Below, piece by piece: positions 35,102 through 44,239 of a stretch of 64,000 bases of DNA; the stretch's first letter is position 1, and every line of letters starts with the position of its first letter. The translations under genes and the position numbers were made by a program. Under the pieces are notes generated by a model. The model saw only the letters and a program-made list of their open reading frames with translations, had not been told where the DNA came from and made no database searches. Source of the stretch: WTFV01 sp965203525 (lineage in GTDB: Bacteria > Acidobacteriota > Vicinamibacteria > Vicinamibacterales > UBA8438); NCBI GenBank assembly GCA_965203525.1, contig OZ241898.1:4154001-4218000 (forward strand), given 5' to 3'.

Positions 35102-36166
35102 CTACTCGCCGAACAGGCCCGTGAACGCCCGCCAGAGACGCACGTGCGGGCGGAGCGCCGCGAGGGCGTCCTCCAGCCGCCGGGCCTCGTCCCCCGGGTT
35201 CGCGATGGCCGCCGCCTCGCCCCGCTCGAGCCCCGCGTGGTGCTCGGCGAGCCGCGCCGCGAGCGTCGCCAGCGCCGTCTTCCGTCCGCCGTCGTCGAGC
35301 CCCTCGATGCGCCGCTGGATGTCCTTCGGCGTGTCGCCGCTGCGCAGCTCCGGCAGCTCGGCCCGCAGGTACTCCCGCGCGGCGATGACCAGATCCTGCT
35401 TGAGATCCCCGAGCGGCGCGCCGCCCTCGGCCGCGGCGAGGGCCCGCACCCGGGCCTGCAGCGTCCGGCGCGCCTCCCAGATGGAGGGCGGCGCCGGGAC
35501 CTGCGCCTCCAGGCGCTCGATCTCCTCGAGTTCGCGGGCGACCTCGGTGGGCACCACCTCCCGCCTGCGCCACTGCCGCACGAGGAAGACCAGCCACACG
35601 AGCAGCGGCAGCGGCGCGACGGTCCACGCCATCGTGGCGAACAGCGCGGCGCGTCCGCCGAACTCGCCGAGCTCGATCGTGTCGCGGATGTCGAGGACCG
35701 GCACGTCCGTCATCGTCGACACGTAGCGCACCAGCCCCTGTCCGCCGTCCACCTGCTGGATCTCGGCCTCCTCGAGGTCCTCGCCGAGATCGCGGATCAG
35801 GTAGTAGAAGCTGAACGACGGGACGACGTAGACCGCCTTCTCGGGAGCGATCAGCCGGAGTCCGTACTCGAAGTCCCAGACGTGCTCGTCCTCGATCCGC
35901 CGCTTCACGACGTCGAGCGACACCGCCTCGAACGGATGCACGGGCAGGTTCTCCGGCACCATCCGATCCTCGAGGACGATGATCTCGCGCCCCTCCGGGA
36001 CGAGGTCCGGGAAACGCAGGCGGTAGGTCTGCGCGATGACGTCGCCGGTCTTGACCACCGTCGGCTCCAGCTCCAGCGTCTCCACGTCTACCGGCGCCTG
36101 CGCCGCACCGGGCCGTGCGCACGCCAGAGCCGCCAGGAACGTCACGACCGCGGCGCGTCTCACCAT
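35102..36166 (-). CDS. mxaA: MxaA-like periplasmic/membrane maturation protein
   Basis: A 354-residue protein: a signal peptide (VTFLAALACARPGAAQ), a periplasmic beta-rich domain (VKTGDVIAQTYRLRFPDL, VVPSFSFYYLI), a single membrane helix (FATMAWTVAPLPLLVWLVFLV) and a cytoplasmic helical tail. That layout, and position between a DUF58 gene and a vWA gene, match MxaA, implicated in metal insertion into methanol dehydrogenase. ATG 36166 has an aggaag box. Confidence 0.7.
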   Translation of the reverse strand: MVRRAAVVTFLAALACARPGAAQAPVDVETLELEPTVVKTGDVIAQTYRLRFPDLVPEGREIIVLEDRMVPENLPVHPFEAVSLDVVKRRIEDEHVWDFEYGLRLIAPEKAVYVVPSFSFYYLIRDLGEDLEEAEIQQVDGGQGLVRYVSTMTDVPVLDIRDTIELGEFGGRAALFATMAWTVAPLPLLVWLVFLVRQWRRREVVPTEVARELEEIERLEAQVPAPPSIWEARRTLQARVRALAAAEGGAPLGDLKQDLVIAAREYLRAELPELRSGDTPKDIQRRIEGLDDGGRKTALATLAARLAEHHAGLERGEAAAIANPGDEARRLEDALAALRPHVRLWRAFTGLFGE

Positions 36167-36189
36167 GCTTCCTTTCCGTTCCGGCGGGA

Positions 36190-37107
36190 CTAGCGAGCCG
36201 TTCGCGCGATCAGGAACTCCGCCAGGGCGTCGGCGTGGTTCCGTGGGGTGAGCACGACGGAATCGACCCCGCTCCTGTGCTTCAACCGGTACTGGAGCTC
36301 CGACGTCCGCTCCTCGATGGTCCGCCGGATGGCGCCGGCCTTGCGGGCCGAGATGACAGTCTGCCGGTCGGTCTCCATGTCGTTGATCCGGATGTAGCCG
36401 AGACGGCTCCTGACCTCGAACTCGTCGGGGTCGTCCAGGATGAGCATCATCATATCGTGCTTCGCGGCCAGCGTGCGCAGCAGCTTGAAGTCGAGCGACG
36501 CGTGGTCGTTGACGAAGTCGACGGCGTCGGAGATCAGGATGAGCGAGTGGCGGTTCCTGAGCCGCGCCGCGATGAACCGGAACGGCGCCGTGAAGTCGGC
36601 CGCCCGCTTCCGCGGGAACCGCCGCTGGAGCTCGATCTTCTCGAAGATCTGCTTTGCGACGTAGAAGACCTGCGGACTGCCGAGCTTCGGCTTGACGAAC
36701 GTCTCGATGCGGTCGGAGAAGCCGAGCAGCCCCACCGGATCGCGGACGTTGGCGCGGGTCAGCCCGATGTTGCCGATCAGATCGAGCATCAGCAGCGCCT
36801 TGTTCGAGGCCTGCGAGAGCTGGAACAGGATCGACGACGACAGGTCGACGACGAACAGGACGCGGAGCTCCTTCGGCTCCATCCGCTCGATGCGGAACAG
36901 CTTCTCGGGATAGGTCCGGAGGCTGAGCACCCACGCGATGTCCTTCAGCGGCTGGCCGGGACGCCACTGATCGACGCCGACGATGTCGTAGCCGGCCCCC
37001 TTGAACCCGCTCTTGTGATCGCCGTAGTGGATGGAGGTGGACTTCTTGCGCGTCTTGATTCCGTGCTTGATGTTGCGGAATCGCGCGAAGACTTCCTCTA
37101 TTTCCAC
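36190..37107 (-). CDS. mxaS: MxaS-like DUF58 protein
   Basis: A 305-residue DUF58 protein with the family motif VDQWRPGQPLKDIAW and a degenerate vWA-like fold (VLFVVDLSSSILF, LILISDAVDFV). DUF58 partners of MoxR-type AAA ATPases are thought to act with them as chaperone pairs. GTG 37107 lies inside the end of mxaR, overlapping it by ten bases in another frame, so the two are coupled. Confidence 0.85.
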   Translation of the reverse strand: MEIEEVFARFRNIKHGIKTRKKSTSIHYGDHKSGFKGAGYDIVGVDQWRPGQPLKDIAWVLSLRTYPEKLFRIERMEPKELRVLFVVDLSSSILFQLSQASNKALLMLDLIGNIGLTRANVRDPVGLLGFSDRIETFVKPKLGSPQVFYVAKQIFEKIELQRRFPRKRAADFTAPFRFIAARLRNRHSLILISDAVDFVNDHASLDFKLLRTLAAKHDMMMLILDDPDEFEVRSRLGYIRINDMETDRQTVISARKAGAIRRTIEERTSELQYRLKHRSGVDSVVLTPRNHADALAEFLIARTAR

Positions 37108-38213
37108 GGCGGGACCTCCATGTCCGCCAGGATCTGGCGGAGCAGGTCCTCCTTGTTCACCGAGAACTCCATCCCCTCGCGCAGCACCAGGCGGTGCGCG
37201 AGCACCGGCTCGGCCACCGCCTTGACGTGGTCCGGCGTGATGATCGTGTCCCCCTGGAAGAACGCGAACGTGCGTGCGACCGCCTCGAGATGGAAGTGGA
37301 CGCGGGGCGAGATGCCGACCCGGACGTACTCCCGGACGGTGCGGGTGGCGCGCCCCTGGACCCGGTGCGGCCGCGTGTTGCGGATCAGCCGCACCTTGTA
37401 CTGCTGGCCGTACTCCGACATCTTCACGGTGTCGAAGATGTGCTGCGCGATGTCGAGCACCTCGTGGAGGTTCGTCAGCTTCTCGACCTTCTTGCCGACG
37501 ACGTTGCGGGCGCTGATGTTCAGCTCGTCGTCCTCGTCCTCCGGGTCCAGCATGTTGATCGACAGCGTGGTCCGGTCGAGCTGCGCCACCGGGTTGGCGA
37601 ACGTCCCCTCCTCCTCGCCGAAGATGTTCTCGGTGCAGATCACCATGAAGAAGCGGGGGCCGGTGACGTCGTCGTAGTCGCACGACAGCGGGAAGAGCGG
37701 CAGCATCTTCCCCTCGGACAGGTTGCCGTAGTCGGAGTTGAGGGTCGCCGAGCTCTCCTCCATGCCCTCGAGCACCGCCGCCTTGGTCTTGCCCGACAGC
37801 CGGTTGTCCTCGTCGATGAGGACGATGTGGGCCATCAGCTTGCCCGGCTTGAAGTGGATCTTGCGGCTGCCGTCGAGCTCCTCGACGATCGTCTCGTAGC
37901 CGAGGATGTCCTCCGGCATGTAGGTCGGCAGCCCCTGGATGCGCTCGAACTTCGCGTCGATGGCCATCGCGCAGGCGCTGACCAGGTCGGTCTTGCCGGT
38001 GCCGGTCGGCCCCCGGAACATGACGTGCGGCTGGCGCAGCTTCTTCCCCTGGCTCAGCTTGTCGGTGTACGGGAGCAGCGTGAAGAACGCCCAGGAGAGG
38101 GTCCGCGCCGCGTCGTCGAGCCCGTACAGCCACTTGGTGGACTCGCTCTGGAAGCGCTGCACGACCTCGATGGCGCGGTCGCGGTCAATGGCCGGTGGGG
38201 TCTCGACAGTCAT
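37098..38213 (-). CDS. mxaR: MoxR-type AAA+ ATPase (MxaR)
   Basis: A 371-residue AAA+ ATPase: Walker A GPTGTGKT at 68-75, Walker B VLIDEDN, and the MoxR sensor regions (FFMVICTENIFGEEEGTFANPVAQ-like run split over residues ~180-205). It opens the gene run R-S-A-C-K-L. In Methylobacterium this family is needed to activate methanol dehydrogenase. ATG 38213; a TATGCT hexamer lies about 52 bases upstream on the minus strand (38265-38270) without a convincing -35 box. Confidence 0.85.
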   Translation of the reverse strand: MTVETPPAIDRDRAIEVVQRFQSESTKWLYGLDDAARTLSWAFFTLLPYTDKLSQGKKLRQPHVMFRGPTGTGKTDLVSACAMAIDAKFERIQGLPTYMPEDILGYETIVEELDGSRKIHFKPGKLMAHIVLIDEDNRLSGKTKAAVLEGMEESSATLNSDYGNLSEGKMLPLFPLSCDYDDVTGPRFFMVICTENIFGEEEGTFANPVAQLDRTTLSINMLDPEDEDDELNISARNVVGKKVEKLTNLHEVLDIAQHIFDTVKMSEYGQQYKVRLIRNTRPHRVQGRATRTVREYVRVGISPRVHFHLEAVARTFAFFQGDTIITPDHVKAVAEPVLAHRLVLREGMEFSVNKEDLLRQILADMEVPPWK

Positions 38214-38832
38214 CGCTCGTACGAGCCGCCTTTCACACGGAGGAAACGCCCGCGAAAAACGGCAAGCATATCAGTGTCGCCGGCCGGACGCTACCGCGGC
38301 GGGCGCGGCGCATCGCCGCCGCCTGCGACGCCCGGCAGGGCGAAACCGGCCGCCGGCGCGGCGCCGCCCGCGCTTGGTCGCCCGTGACCGGATCGTCGGC
38401 GTCAACCCGGCGAAACCGGCCGCCGGCGCGGCGCCGCCCGCGCGGCGCGGCGCATCGCCGATGCCCGCGGCGGCGGATCGGAACCGGCTGCCGGCGTGGC
38501 GCCGCCCGCATCGTGGATGCCCGCGGCGGCGGCAGGGACCGCGGCGACTCCGAACCGCTGCTGGGCGAACGGGAAGCCGTGCAGTCCCGTGCCCGCGGCG
38601 GCAGGGACCGCGGCGACTCCGAACCGCTGCTCGCGGCGGTCGATGGCGGCAAACTTGGCATCCGGCCGGCGGAGTGCCAACATGTTCGGCCGGCGCCGGC
38701 GGGCAGGCGGCGGATTTCGCCGGCGACGCGGTGCCCCCCGCACCGGTGCCGACATGTTCGGCCGGCGCCGGCGGCAGGCGGGGCGGACGCGGGCGTCCGG
38801 CGCGGACGCGCGGAACCGGGAGGAACGGATCG
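38214..38832. repeat. Divergent intergenic region filled with ~70 nt-spaced repeats
   Basis: This 619-base gap between mxaR and the flavoprotein gene contains three separate repeat sets. accggccgccggcgcggc-type units start at 38345, 38415 and (degenerate) 38483. gcagggaccgcggcgactcc units start at 38532 and 38601. catgttcggccggcgccgg units start at 38681 and 38753. Spacings are 70, 68, 69 and 72 nt. Spacer sequences between units are unrelated to one another. I see no coding frame on either strand that I believe. Confidence 0.85.
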
Positions 38833-40263
38833 ATGCCACTGATGACGGCCGAGGAGTACAAGAACAGCCTGCGCGACGGGCGGACGGTCTACTACCGGGG
38901 GAAGCGCGTGGAGGATGTCGCGAACCACCCCGTGATCGGCCTCGCGGTCGAGCACGCCGCCATCGACTACCGGATGGCCCACGACGCCTCGCACCGCCCG
39001 CTGGCGGTCGTCGACGGACCCTCCGGCCCCTGCTCGCGCTACTACGCGATCCCGCGCACCCCGGAAGACCTGCTCCAGCGTAGCGCGCTCATCGAGCGGG
39101 CCACGGCCCTCGGCGGCACCCTGGTGGTGCTGATCAAGGAGATCGGCACCGACGCGCTGTTCGCCCTGCGCCTGATCGCGGAGCGCCTGGACCGCGGGAA
39201 GGGGACCAGCTACCTGAAGCGGGTCGAAGCGTTCCACGCCCGCTGCCGGGACCGCGACCTCGCGGTGGCGGTGGCGCAGACCGACGTCAAGGGCGACCGC
39301 GGCAAGGGGCCGGCCGCGCAGGCCCACCCCGACTACTACGTCCGCGTGGTGGCGCAGGACGCCGACGGCCTGACGCTGCGCGGCGCCAAGGCGCACACCT
39401 CGGTTTCGACCAACGCCCACGAGATCGTCGTGCTGCCGACCCGCAACCTGTCCGCCGGCGAGGAGGCGTACGCCGTCGCCTGCGCGGTGCCGGCCGACGC
39501 GCCGGGCCTGACGATGCTCGCGAGCGGCTACGGCCGGTCCGGCAACGCCTTCGAGCACCCGATCAGCGCGCGGCACAAGATGATGGAGACGCTGACCGTC
39601 TTCGACGACGTCAAGGTGCCGTGGGAGCGGGTGTTCCTCAACGGCGAGGTCGACATGGCGGGGCCGCTCGCGAAGACCTTCGTCGAGTTCCACCGCTTCA
39701 CGGCGGTGAGCTACAAGCTGCCGCTCCTCGACCTGTTCGTCGGCGCGTCGCACCTGATGGCCGAGTACAACGGCGTCCTGCGCACCGGGCACGTCCGCGA
39801 CAAGCTGGCCAGGCTCATCAGCTACGCGCAGATCTGCCGCGGCATGACCCGCGAGGCGGCGCGCGAGGCGAGCATCGTGGACGGCGTCGCGGTGCCCGCC
39901 GCCGAGCTGGTCAACGTCGCCAAGCTGCACTTCGCGACCAACTACCACCAGGCGCTCGCCTGGGTGCAGGACATCGCCGGCGGGCTGCTCGCGACCGGCC
40001 CGAGCGCCGAGGATCTGGACGAGCCGCGGCTCGGCGCCCTGATCGACCGCTACCTGGGCGGGGCGGGGACGCCGGCGCGCGACCGGCTGCGGCTGATGAA
40101 CCTGATCGCCGAGATCACCGCCACCGACTTCGGCGGCTACCAGGCGGTGCTGGCGGTGCACGCGGAGGGGAGCATCGAAGCCGAGAAGATGACCATCTGG
40201 CGGCAGCACGACGTCCAGCCGAGCGTGCGCTACGCGAAGCGGCTGGCGGGCATCGGAGGCTGA
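38833..40263 (+). CDS. HpaB / 4-hydroxybutyryl-CoA dehydratase-like flavoprotein without iron-sulfur cysteines
   Basis: A 476-residue protein of the 4-hydroxyphenylacetate 3-hydroxylase fold (acyl-CoA-dehydrogenase-like). Landmarks near AbfD are QTDVKGDRGKGP, LRGAKAHTSVSTNAHEIVV, VFDDVKVPWERVF, FVEFHRFTAVSYK and LMAEYNGVL. In 4-hydroxybutyryl-CoA dehydratase the first cluster ligands are two Cys about four apart in a TCFQRC-like stretch and a later Cys near the conserved His; here those places read GGTLVVLIKEIG and HRFTAVSYK, so the His remains but all three Cys are gone. It may bind flavin but should not hold the dehydratase's 4Fe-4S cluster. ATG 38833 has a ggagg box. The substrate is unknown; its position inside the PQQ island may be incidental. 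Confidence 0.8.
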   Translation: MPLMTAEEYKNSLRDGRTVYYRGKRVEDVANHPVIGLAVEHAAIDYRMAHDASHRPLAVVDGPSGPCSRYYAIPRTPEDLLQRSALIERATALGGTLVVLIKEIGTDALFALRLIAERLDRGKGTSYLKRVEAFHARCRDRDLAVAVAQTDVKGDRGKGPAAQAHPDYYVRVVAQDADGLTLRGAKAHTSVSTNAHEIVVLPTRNLSAGEEAYAVACAVPADAPGLTMLASGYGRSGNAFEHPISARHKMMETLTVFDDVKVPWERVFLNGEVDMAGPLAKTFVEFHRFTAVSYKLPLLDLFVGASHLMAEYNGVLRTGHVRDKLARLISYAQICRGMTREAAREASIVDGVAVPAAELVNVAKLHFATNYHQALAWVQDIAGGLLATGPSAEDLDEPRLGALIDRYLGGAGTPARDRLRLMNLIAEITATDFGGYQAVLAVHAEGSIEAEKMTIWRQHDVQPSVRYAKRLAGIGG

Positions 40264-40279
40264 CTCCCGCCGCTACCGG

Positions 40280-42733
40280 CTACCGCACGCCGCCGCCGAA
40301 GGTGACCCCGACGTAGATCTCGCGGTCCGGCGACGGCTCGTAGTAGCGGCGGCCGAACGCGTTGGTGATCGCCGACGAGTTGTAGCGCTCGTCGAAGAGG
40401 TTGTCGATTCCGACGAACGGGCGCACCTCGACGCCGCCCCACCGCCCGTCCCAGCCGAAACGCAGGTCGACCACCGTGTAGGCCCAGTTCGTCGCCGCCG
40501 GGTCGTTGGCGTTGGTGAGGAAGAACTCGTCGACCCGGCGCACCGTGGCGCTCGACCGCAGGCCGAACGGCGCCGCGTAGTCGATGCCCGCGAACAGGCG
40601 GCGGGGCGGCGCGCCCGGCTCCAGGTTGCCGCTGAAGTCGTCGTCCCCCAGCACGAACCGCCGGAACACGAAGTCCTGCGAGGTGTAGGCGACCCGCGCG
40701 CTGAAGCGCGACACCGGCTGCCAGTTGAGGGCCAGCTCGACGCCGTTGCGGGACGTCTCGCCCGCGTTGTCGAAGTAGGTCGCTTCGTCGGCGCGCTGGA
40801 ACGGCACGAAGGCGTCGAGCACGCGGGCGCGGTAGACCGCGGCCTCGTACTGCAGCCGCGCCGGCTGGATCAGCCCGCGCAGTCCGATCTCGGCACTGCG
40901 CAGCCGCTCCGGATCGAGGAGCTGGTTGAAGCCGCCCGCCCCGGTCGGCGTGTTCGACAACTCGACGGTGGTCGGCGTCTCGTACGCCGTGGCGACGTTG
41001 CCGTAGAGGTTGAGGTTCGGGGAGGCCGCCACGGTGACGCCGACCGAGGGGCTCGCGGCCCCCATGGTGCGGTCGCCCGACTGGTCGCCGTCGTCCAGCT
41101 TCCGATCCGTCGCCCGAAACCGGTAGTAGTCGTAGCGCACCCCGGCGGTCAGGGTGACCCGGGCGTGCGGCGAGACGCTCGTCTGCGCGAACGGTCCGGC
41201 CGACAGGACGTCCTCCTGCTGGTCGATCCGCGGAGCGCCGCGGTGCGCCGTGCCGCCGACGACGAAGGGCGGCGCGAAGCCGAACTCCATGCGGCTGTCG
41301 TTCTGCGACGCCACGTCCACCCCGGTCGTCCACTCGATCGTCGTCGAACCGGCGCGGGCCGAGCCGAGATACTCCGACCGCACGCCGGCGGCGCGGCGGT
41401 TCAGGTCGATGACGCGGCCAACGCCGCCGGCGTCCAGCGCGCGCCGGGCGCCCCAGCCGGTGGCGCGGAAGAGCTGCGCGCCGGCGAAACGGTGCTCCAG
41501 AGTCACGCCGCCCTGCCCCTGGCGGGCCGTCTCCCCCCAGTTCTGCTCGGCGACGGTCGGACTCCGATGGCCCGAGCAGCCGAAGCGTCCCCCGCAGGGG
41601 CGCGCCTGCCGCGGGTTCGCGCCGCCCGCCGACGCCGGCAGCCGCGGGTCGCCCGCCTGCGCCGCGGTCAGGAAGCTCGGGCTCTCGGCGAACGGCGCGG
41701 CGTAGTGGTTGAAGATGCCGGAAAGGTCCGTGCGATCCGACAGCGCCTGCCGCGCCACGACGTTCGTCTGGCGGACGTCCGCCGCGCTGTGGTCGCGCCA
41801 GCTGTCGGTGTGGAAGCGGCTGAAGCTGCCCATGAAGCGGGTGCCGCCGTCGTTGTGGCCGTCGACGCGCAACTGCTGCCGGTTGTAGCCGTTGCTGCCG
41901 ATCTGCAGGTCGGGGCGGACCGTCAGCCGCCGCGACCGGTCGATCTCGGTGAACAGGCTGATGACGCCGCCGGCCGAGTTGCCGTAGAGCACGGAGCTGG
42001 GCCCGCGGATGACCTCGATGCGCCGCACCGACCCCAGATCGACGTTGCCCGGCTCGGTGGTGCCGTCGGCCGTCGTGATCGGAATGCCGTCCTGGATGAT
42101 GGCCAGCCCGCGCAGGCCGAAGCGCGGCTGCGGCGCGCGGATGCTGAGCCCGATGCCGCCCGACAGCCCGTAGTTGCGCCGGTTCTGGACCAGCAGGCCG
42201 GGAATGCCGCGCAGCGCCTCGTCGAGCGACGACTTCCGTTCGGTGAAGTCGAGGGCTTCGGCGCCCACCACCGCCACCGCGTTGGGGACCGACGCCAGGC
42301 GCTGATCGGAACGGGTCACGGTCACCGTCTCGGCCAGCGGCGCGATGGCCAGCGTGAGATCGAGCGCCGTAGCGCCGCCGCCGACCGTCACCGCCGCCGA
42401 CTCGCCGAGAAAACCGGGCAGGAACGCCTCGATCTCGTACTCCCCCGCCGGCAGGCCGGCGATCTCGTACGCCCCGCGGGCGTCCGAGACGGTGCTGCGC
42501 GGCGGCCGGCCCGCCGCGTCACGCGCCGTGACGGCAACCCCCGGCAGGACGCCGCCGAGCTCGTCCAGCACGGTCCCGGTGACCGATCCCGTGCCGCCGT
42601 CCTGCTCCGCCGCCGCCGGTGCGCCGGTCAGGAGCCAGAGCGCAACGGCGGCGGCGGCCCGGCCGGGGCCGCCCCTGTCGAATCGAATCGTCGAGAACAC
42701 CACTCCACCCACCATCACCGAAAGCGGTTTCAC
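40280..42733 (-). CDS. pqqU: TonB-dependent receptor resembling the PQQ receptor PqqU (YncD)
   Basis: An 817-residue outer-membrane receptor: signal peptide, a carboxypeptidase-regulatory-like domain (GTVLDELGGVLPGVAVT, residues ~55-125), a plug (GIPGLLVQNRRNYGLS, LAIIQDGIPITTADGT, RIEVIRGPSSVLYGNSAGGV) and a 22-strand barrel ending DNLFDERYNSS and RRYYEPSPDREIYVGVTF. Both the plug core and this ending strongly resemble what I remember of E. coli YncD, renamed PqqU because it imports PQQ. The gene follows pqqE on the same strand after 217 bases, strengthening that reading. E. coli PqqU lacks the extra N-terminal domain. GTG 42733 is taken; ATG 42715 is an alternative. An 18-base tandem repeat overlaps the start. 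Confidence 0.75.
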   Translation of the reverse strand: MKPLSVMVGGVVFSTIRFDRGGPGRAAAAVALWLLTGAPAAAEQDGGTGSVTGTVLDELGGVLPGVAVTARDAAGRPPRSTVSDARGAYEIAGLPAGEYEIEAFLPGFLGESAAVTVGGGATALDLTLAIAPLAETVTVTRSDQRLASVPNAVAVVGAEALDFTERKSSLDEALRGIPGLLVQNRRNYGLSGGIGLSIRAPQPRFGLRGLAIIQDGIPITTADGTTEPGNVDLGSVRRIEVIRGPSSVLYGNSAGGVISLFTEIDRSRRLTVRPDLQIGSNGYNRQQLRVDGHNDGGTRFMGSFSRFHTDSWRDHSAADVRQTNVVARQALSDRTDLSGIFNHYAAPFAESPSFLTAAQAGDPRLPASAGGANPRQARPCGGRFGCSGHRSPTVAEQNWGETARQGQGGVTLEHRFAGAQLFRATGWGARRALDAGGVGRVIDLNRRAAGVRSEYLGSARAGSTTIEWTTGVDVASQNDSRMEFGFAPPFVVGGTAHRGAPRIDQQEDVLSAGPFAQTSVSPHARVTLTAGVRYDYYRFRATDRKLDDGDQSGDRTMGAASPSVGVTVAASPNLNLYGNVATAYETPTTVELSNTPTGAGGFNQLLDPERLRSAEIGLRGLIQPARLQYEAAVYRARVLDAFVPFQRADEATYFDNAGETSRNGVELALNWQPVSRFSARVAYTSQDFVFRRFVLGDDDFSGNLEPGAPPRRLFAGIDYAAPFGLRSSATVRRVDEFFLTNANDPAATNWAYTVVDLRFGWDGRWGGVEVRPFVGIDNLFDERYNSSAITNAFGRRYYEPSPDREIYVGVTFGGGVR

Positions 42734-42830
42734 CGAAAAGCGGTTTCGGACGCATCCGCAAGCGGCGCCGCCGCCCCGCCTGCCTCCGCCCTGCGCGGAG
42801 CAAGGTTACAACATGACGGCGTGCGCGGAC

Positions 42831-42925
42831 GGGGACGGTGGGCGAGCACCCGGCCGGACGCCGGACGCCGCATGCGGGGAGAGCGCGAGATTACGGGGAC
42901 GGTGGGCGAGCACCCGGAAGCACCC
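42831..42925. repeat. Short direct repeat pair between pqqE and the receptor gene, spacing 64 nt
   Basis: ggggacggtgggcgagcacc starts at 42831 and 42895; both are followed by cgg and a cacccggccgga stretch. The rest of the 217-base gap shows no gene. Confidence 0.8.
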
Positions 42926-42950
42926 GGCCGGACCCGCCCCGGCCCGGGCG

Positions 42951-44042
42951 TCAGGTGCGCATGACGCGGAACGCGAGCGGGGGGGCCGGTTCCTCCGCCT
43001 CGGCGAGCGCCTCGGCGATCAGGTGGTGGTGGGGCGACAGGTGGCAGACCGGGTCGGTGGCGGCGGCGTCGCCGGTCATCAGGTAGGCCTGGCAGCGGCA
43101 GCCGCCGAAGTCGATCTCGCGCCGGTCGCAGCTCCGGCACGGCTCCGGCAGCCAGTCGGTGCCGCGGAACCGCTGGAAGACGCCGGACGCGAACCAGATC
43201 TCCTCCAGGGACGAATCCCGGACGTTCGGGAATTCGAGGCCCGGGATCTCGCGCGCGGTCTGGCACGGCAGGGCCGCGCCGTCCGGCGCCACCGCCAGGA
43301 AGACCATGCCCCAGCCGTGCAGGCACGCCTTGGGAAACTTCTCGAAGTAGTCGGGCAGCACGTGCACCACGTCCAGCCGGCCGCTGCTCGCGGCCAGCTT
43401 CTCTTCCACGACGCGCTGCGCCCGCTCGACCTGCGCGCGGGTCGGCATCAGCGCCGCGCGGTTGCGGAACGCCCAGCCGGTGTACTGGGTGTTGGCCAGC
43501 TCCAGCCGGTCGACGCCCCAGGCGAAGGCGGTCTCGACGACCTCGCCGATGCGCTCCAGGTTGTGCCGGTGCAGCACGACGTTGAGGGTGACCGGAAACC
43601 CGATCCGCTTGGCGGCGAGCACCGCGTCGCGCTTGCGGCCCCAGGACGGGGCGCCGGCCAGCCGGTCGTTCGACTCGCGCTCGGTGTCGAGCAGGCTCAC
43701 CTGCAGGTGGTCGAGCCCCGCCTTGCGCAGGCTCTCGATCATCCTCTCGTCGGCCAGCGTGGCCCCGGTGCTCAGATTCGAGTAGAGCTCGCATGCGCGC
43801 GCCGCGCGGATCAGGTCGAGGACGTCGCGGCGGACGAGCGGCTCGCCGCCCGACAGGTGGAGCTGCGCGACGCCGAGCTCGGCCGCCTGCTCGAACACCC
43901 GCACCCAAGTGGCGGTGTCCAGCTCGTTCCGGTAGCGGGCGAGCTCCAGCGGATTGCTGCAGTACGGACACTGCAACGGACAGCGGTAGGTGATCTCGGC
44001 CAGCAGCGCGCGCGGCCGGGGCAGGTCGGCGGGCGGCGTCAT
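42951..44042 (-). CDS. pqqE: PQQ biosynthesis radical SAM protein PqqE
   Basis: A 363-residue radical SAM enzyme: the cluster motif CPLQCPYC at 21-28, followed by LHLSGGEPLVRRD, and a C-terminal SPASM-like region with CRSCDRREIDFGGCRCQ and a last Cys in TDPVC. PqqE makes the glutamate-tyrosine carbon-carbon link in PqqA with PqqD presenting the peptide. ATG 44042 overlaps the stop of a 66-codon micro-ORF (ATGA) that separates it from pqqD. Confidence 0.95.
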   Translation of the reverse strand: MTPPADLPRPRALLAEITYRCPLQCPYCSNPLELARYRNELDTATWVRVFEQAAELGVAQLHLSGGEPLVRRDVLDLIRAARACELYSNLSTGATLADERMIESLRKAGLDHLQVSLLDTERESNDRLAGAPSWGRKRDAVLAAKRIGFPVTLNVVLHRHNLERIGEVVETAFAWGVDRLELANTQYTGWAFRNRAALMPTRAQVERAQRVVEEKLAASSGRLDVVHVLPDYFEKFPKACLHGWGMVFLAVAPDGAALPCQTAREIPGLEFPNVRDSSLEEIWFASGVFQRFRGTDWLPEPCRSCDRREIDFGGCRCQAYLMTGDAAATDPVCHLSPHHHLIAEALAEAEEPAPPLAFRVMRT

Positions 44043-44239
44043 GCTCCACTCCCCTCACGGCGCGCCGGCGGCAGGTCGGCCGGCGGCGGATGCACCTGCT
44101 CGGCTGCGAGTTGACGGCGGTCCACCGGTGCTCCGCTGACGGCGAGGCCGGCCGGCGGCGGATGCGCCTGCTCGGCTGCGAGGGGATCGAGCGCGAACTC
44201 GCGGCGAGCCGGCGGCAGGCCGGCCGGCGGGGGCGTCAT
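44039..44239 (-). other. 66-codon linker micro-ORF between pqqD and pqqE
   Basis: ATG 44239 overlaps the pqqD stop (ATGA) and its own stop overlaps the pqqE ATG (ATGA). The protein is repetitive: its start MTPPPAGLPPARRE copies the pqqE start region, its end PPPADLPPARREGSGA copies the end of PqqD (PPPARGEGSGA), and LAAEQ.HPPPA.L occurs twice (DNA 44080 and 44152, spacing 72). The pqqD/pqqE junction DNA itself recurs 197 bases apart. It looks like DNA built from duplicated junction pieces rather than an ancestral gene. Confidence 0.6.

Noticed and set aside
38341..38785. Possible CRISPR array (repeats with unique spacers of similar length)
   Set aside because: The units change identity within the region, each has only two or three copies, repeat length is uneven and there are no cas genes. 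The same spacing occurs in coding sequence elsewhere.
38833..40263. Annotation as 4-hydroxybutyryl-CoA dehydratase
   Set aside because: The iron-sulfur cysteines required for that reaction are absent.
44039..44239. A genuine conserved 66-residue protein between pqqD and pqqE
   Set aside because: The frame is made from copies of the neighbouring ends and starts, with internal repeats; no independent family features.
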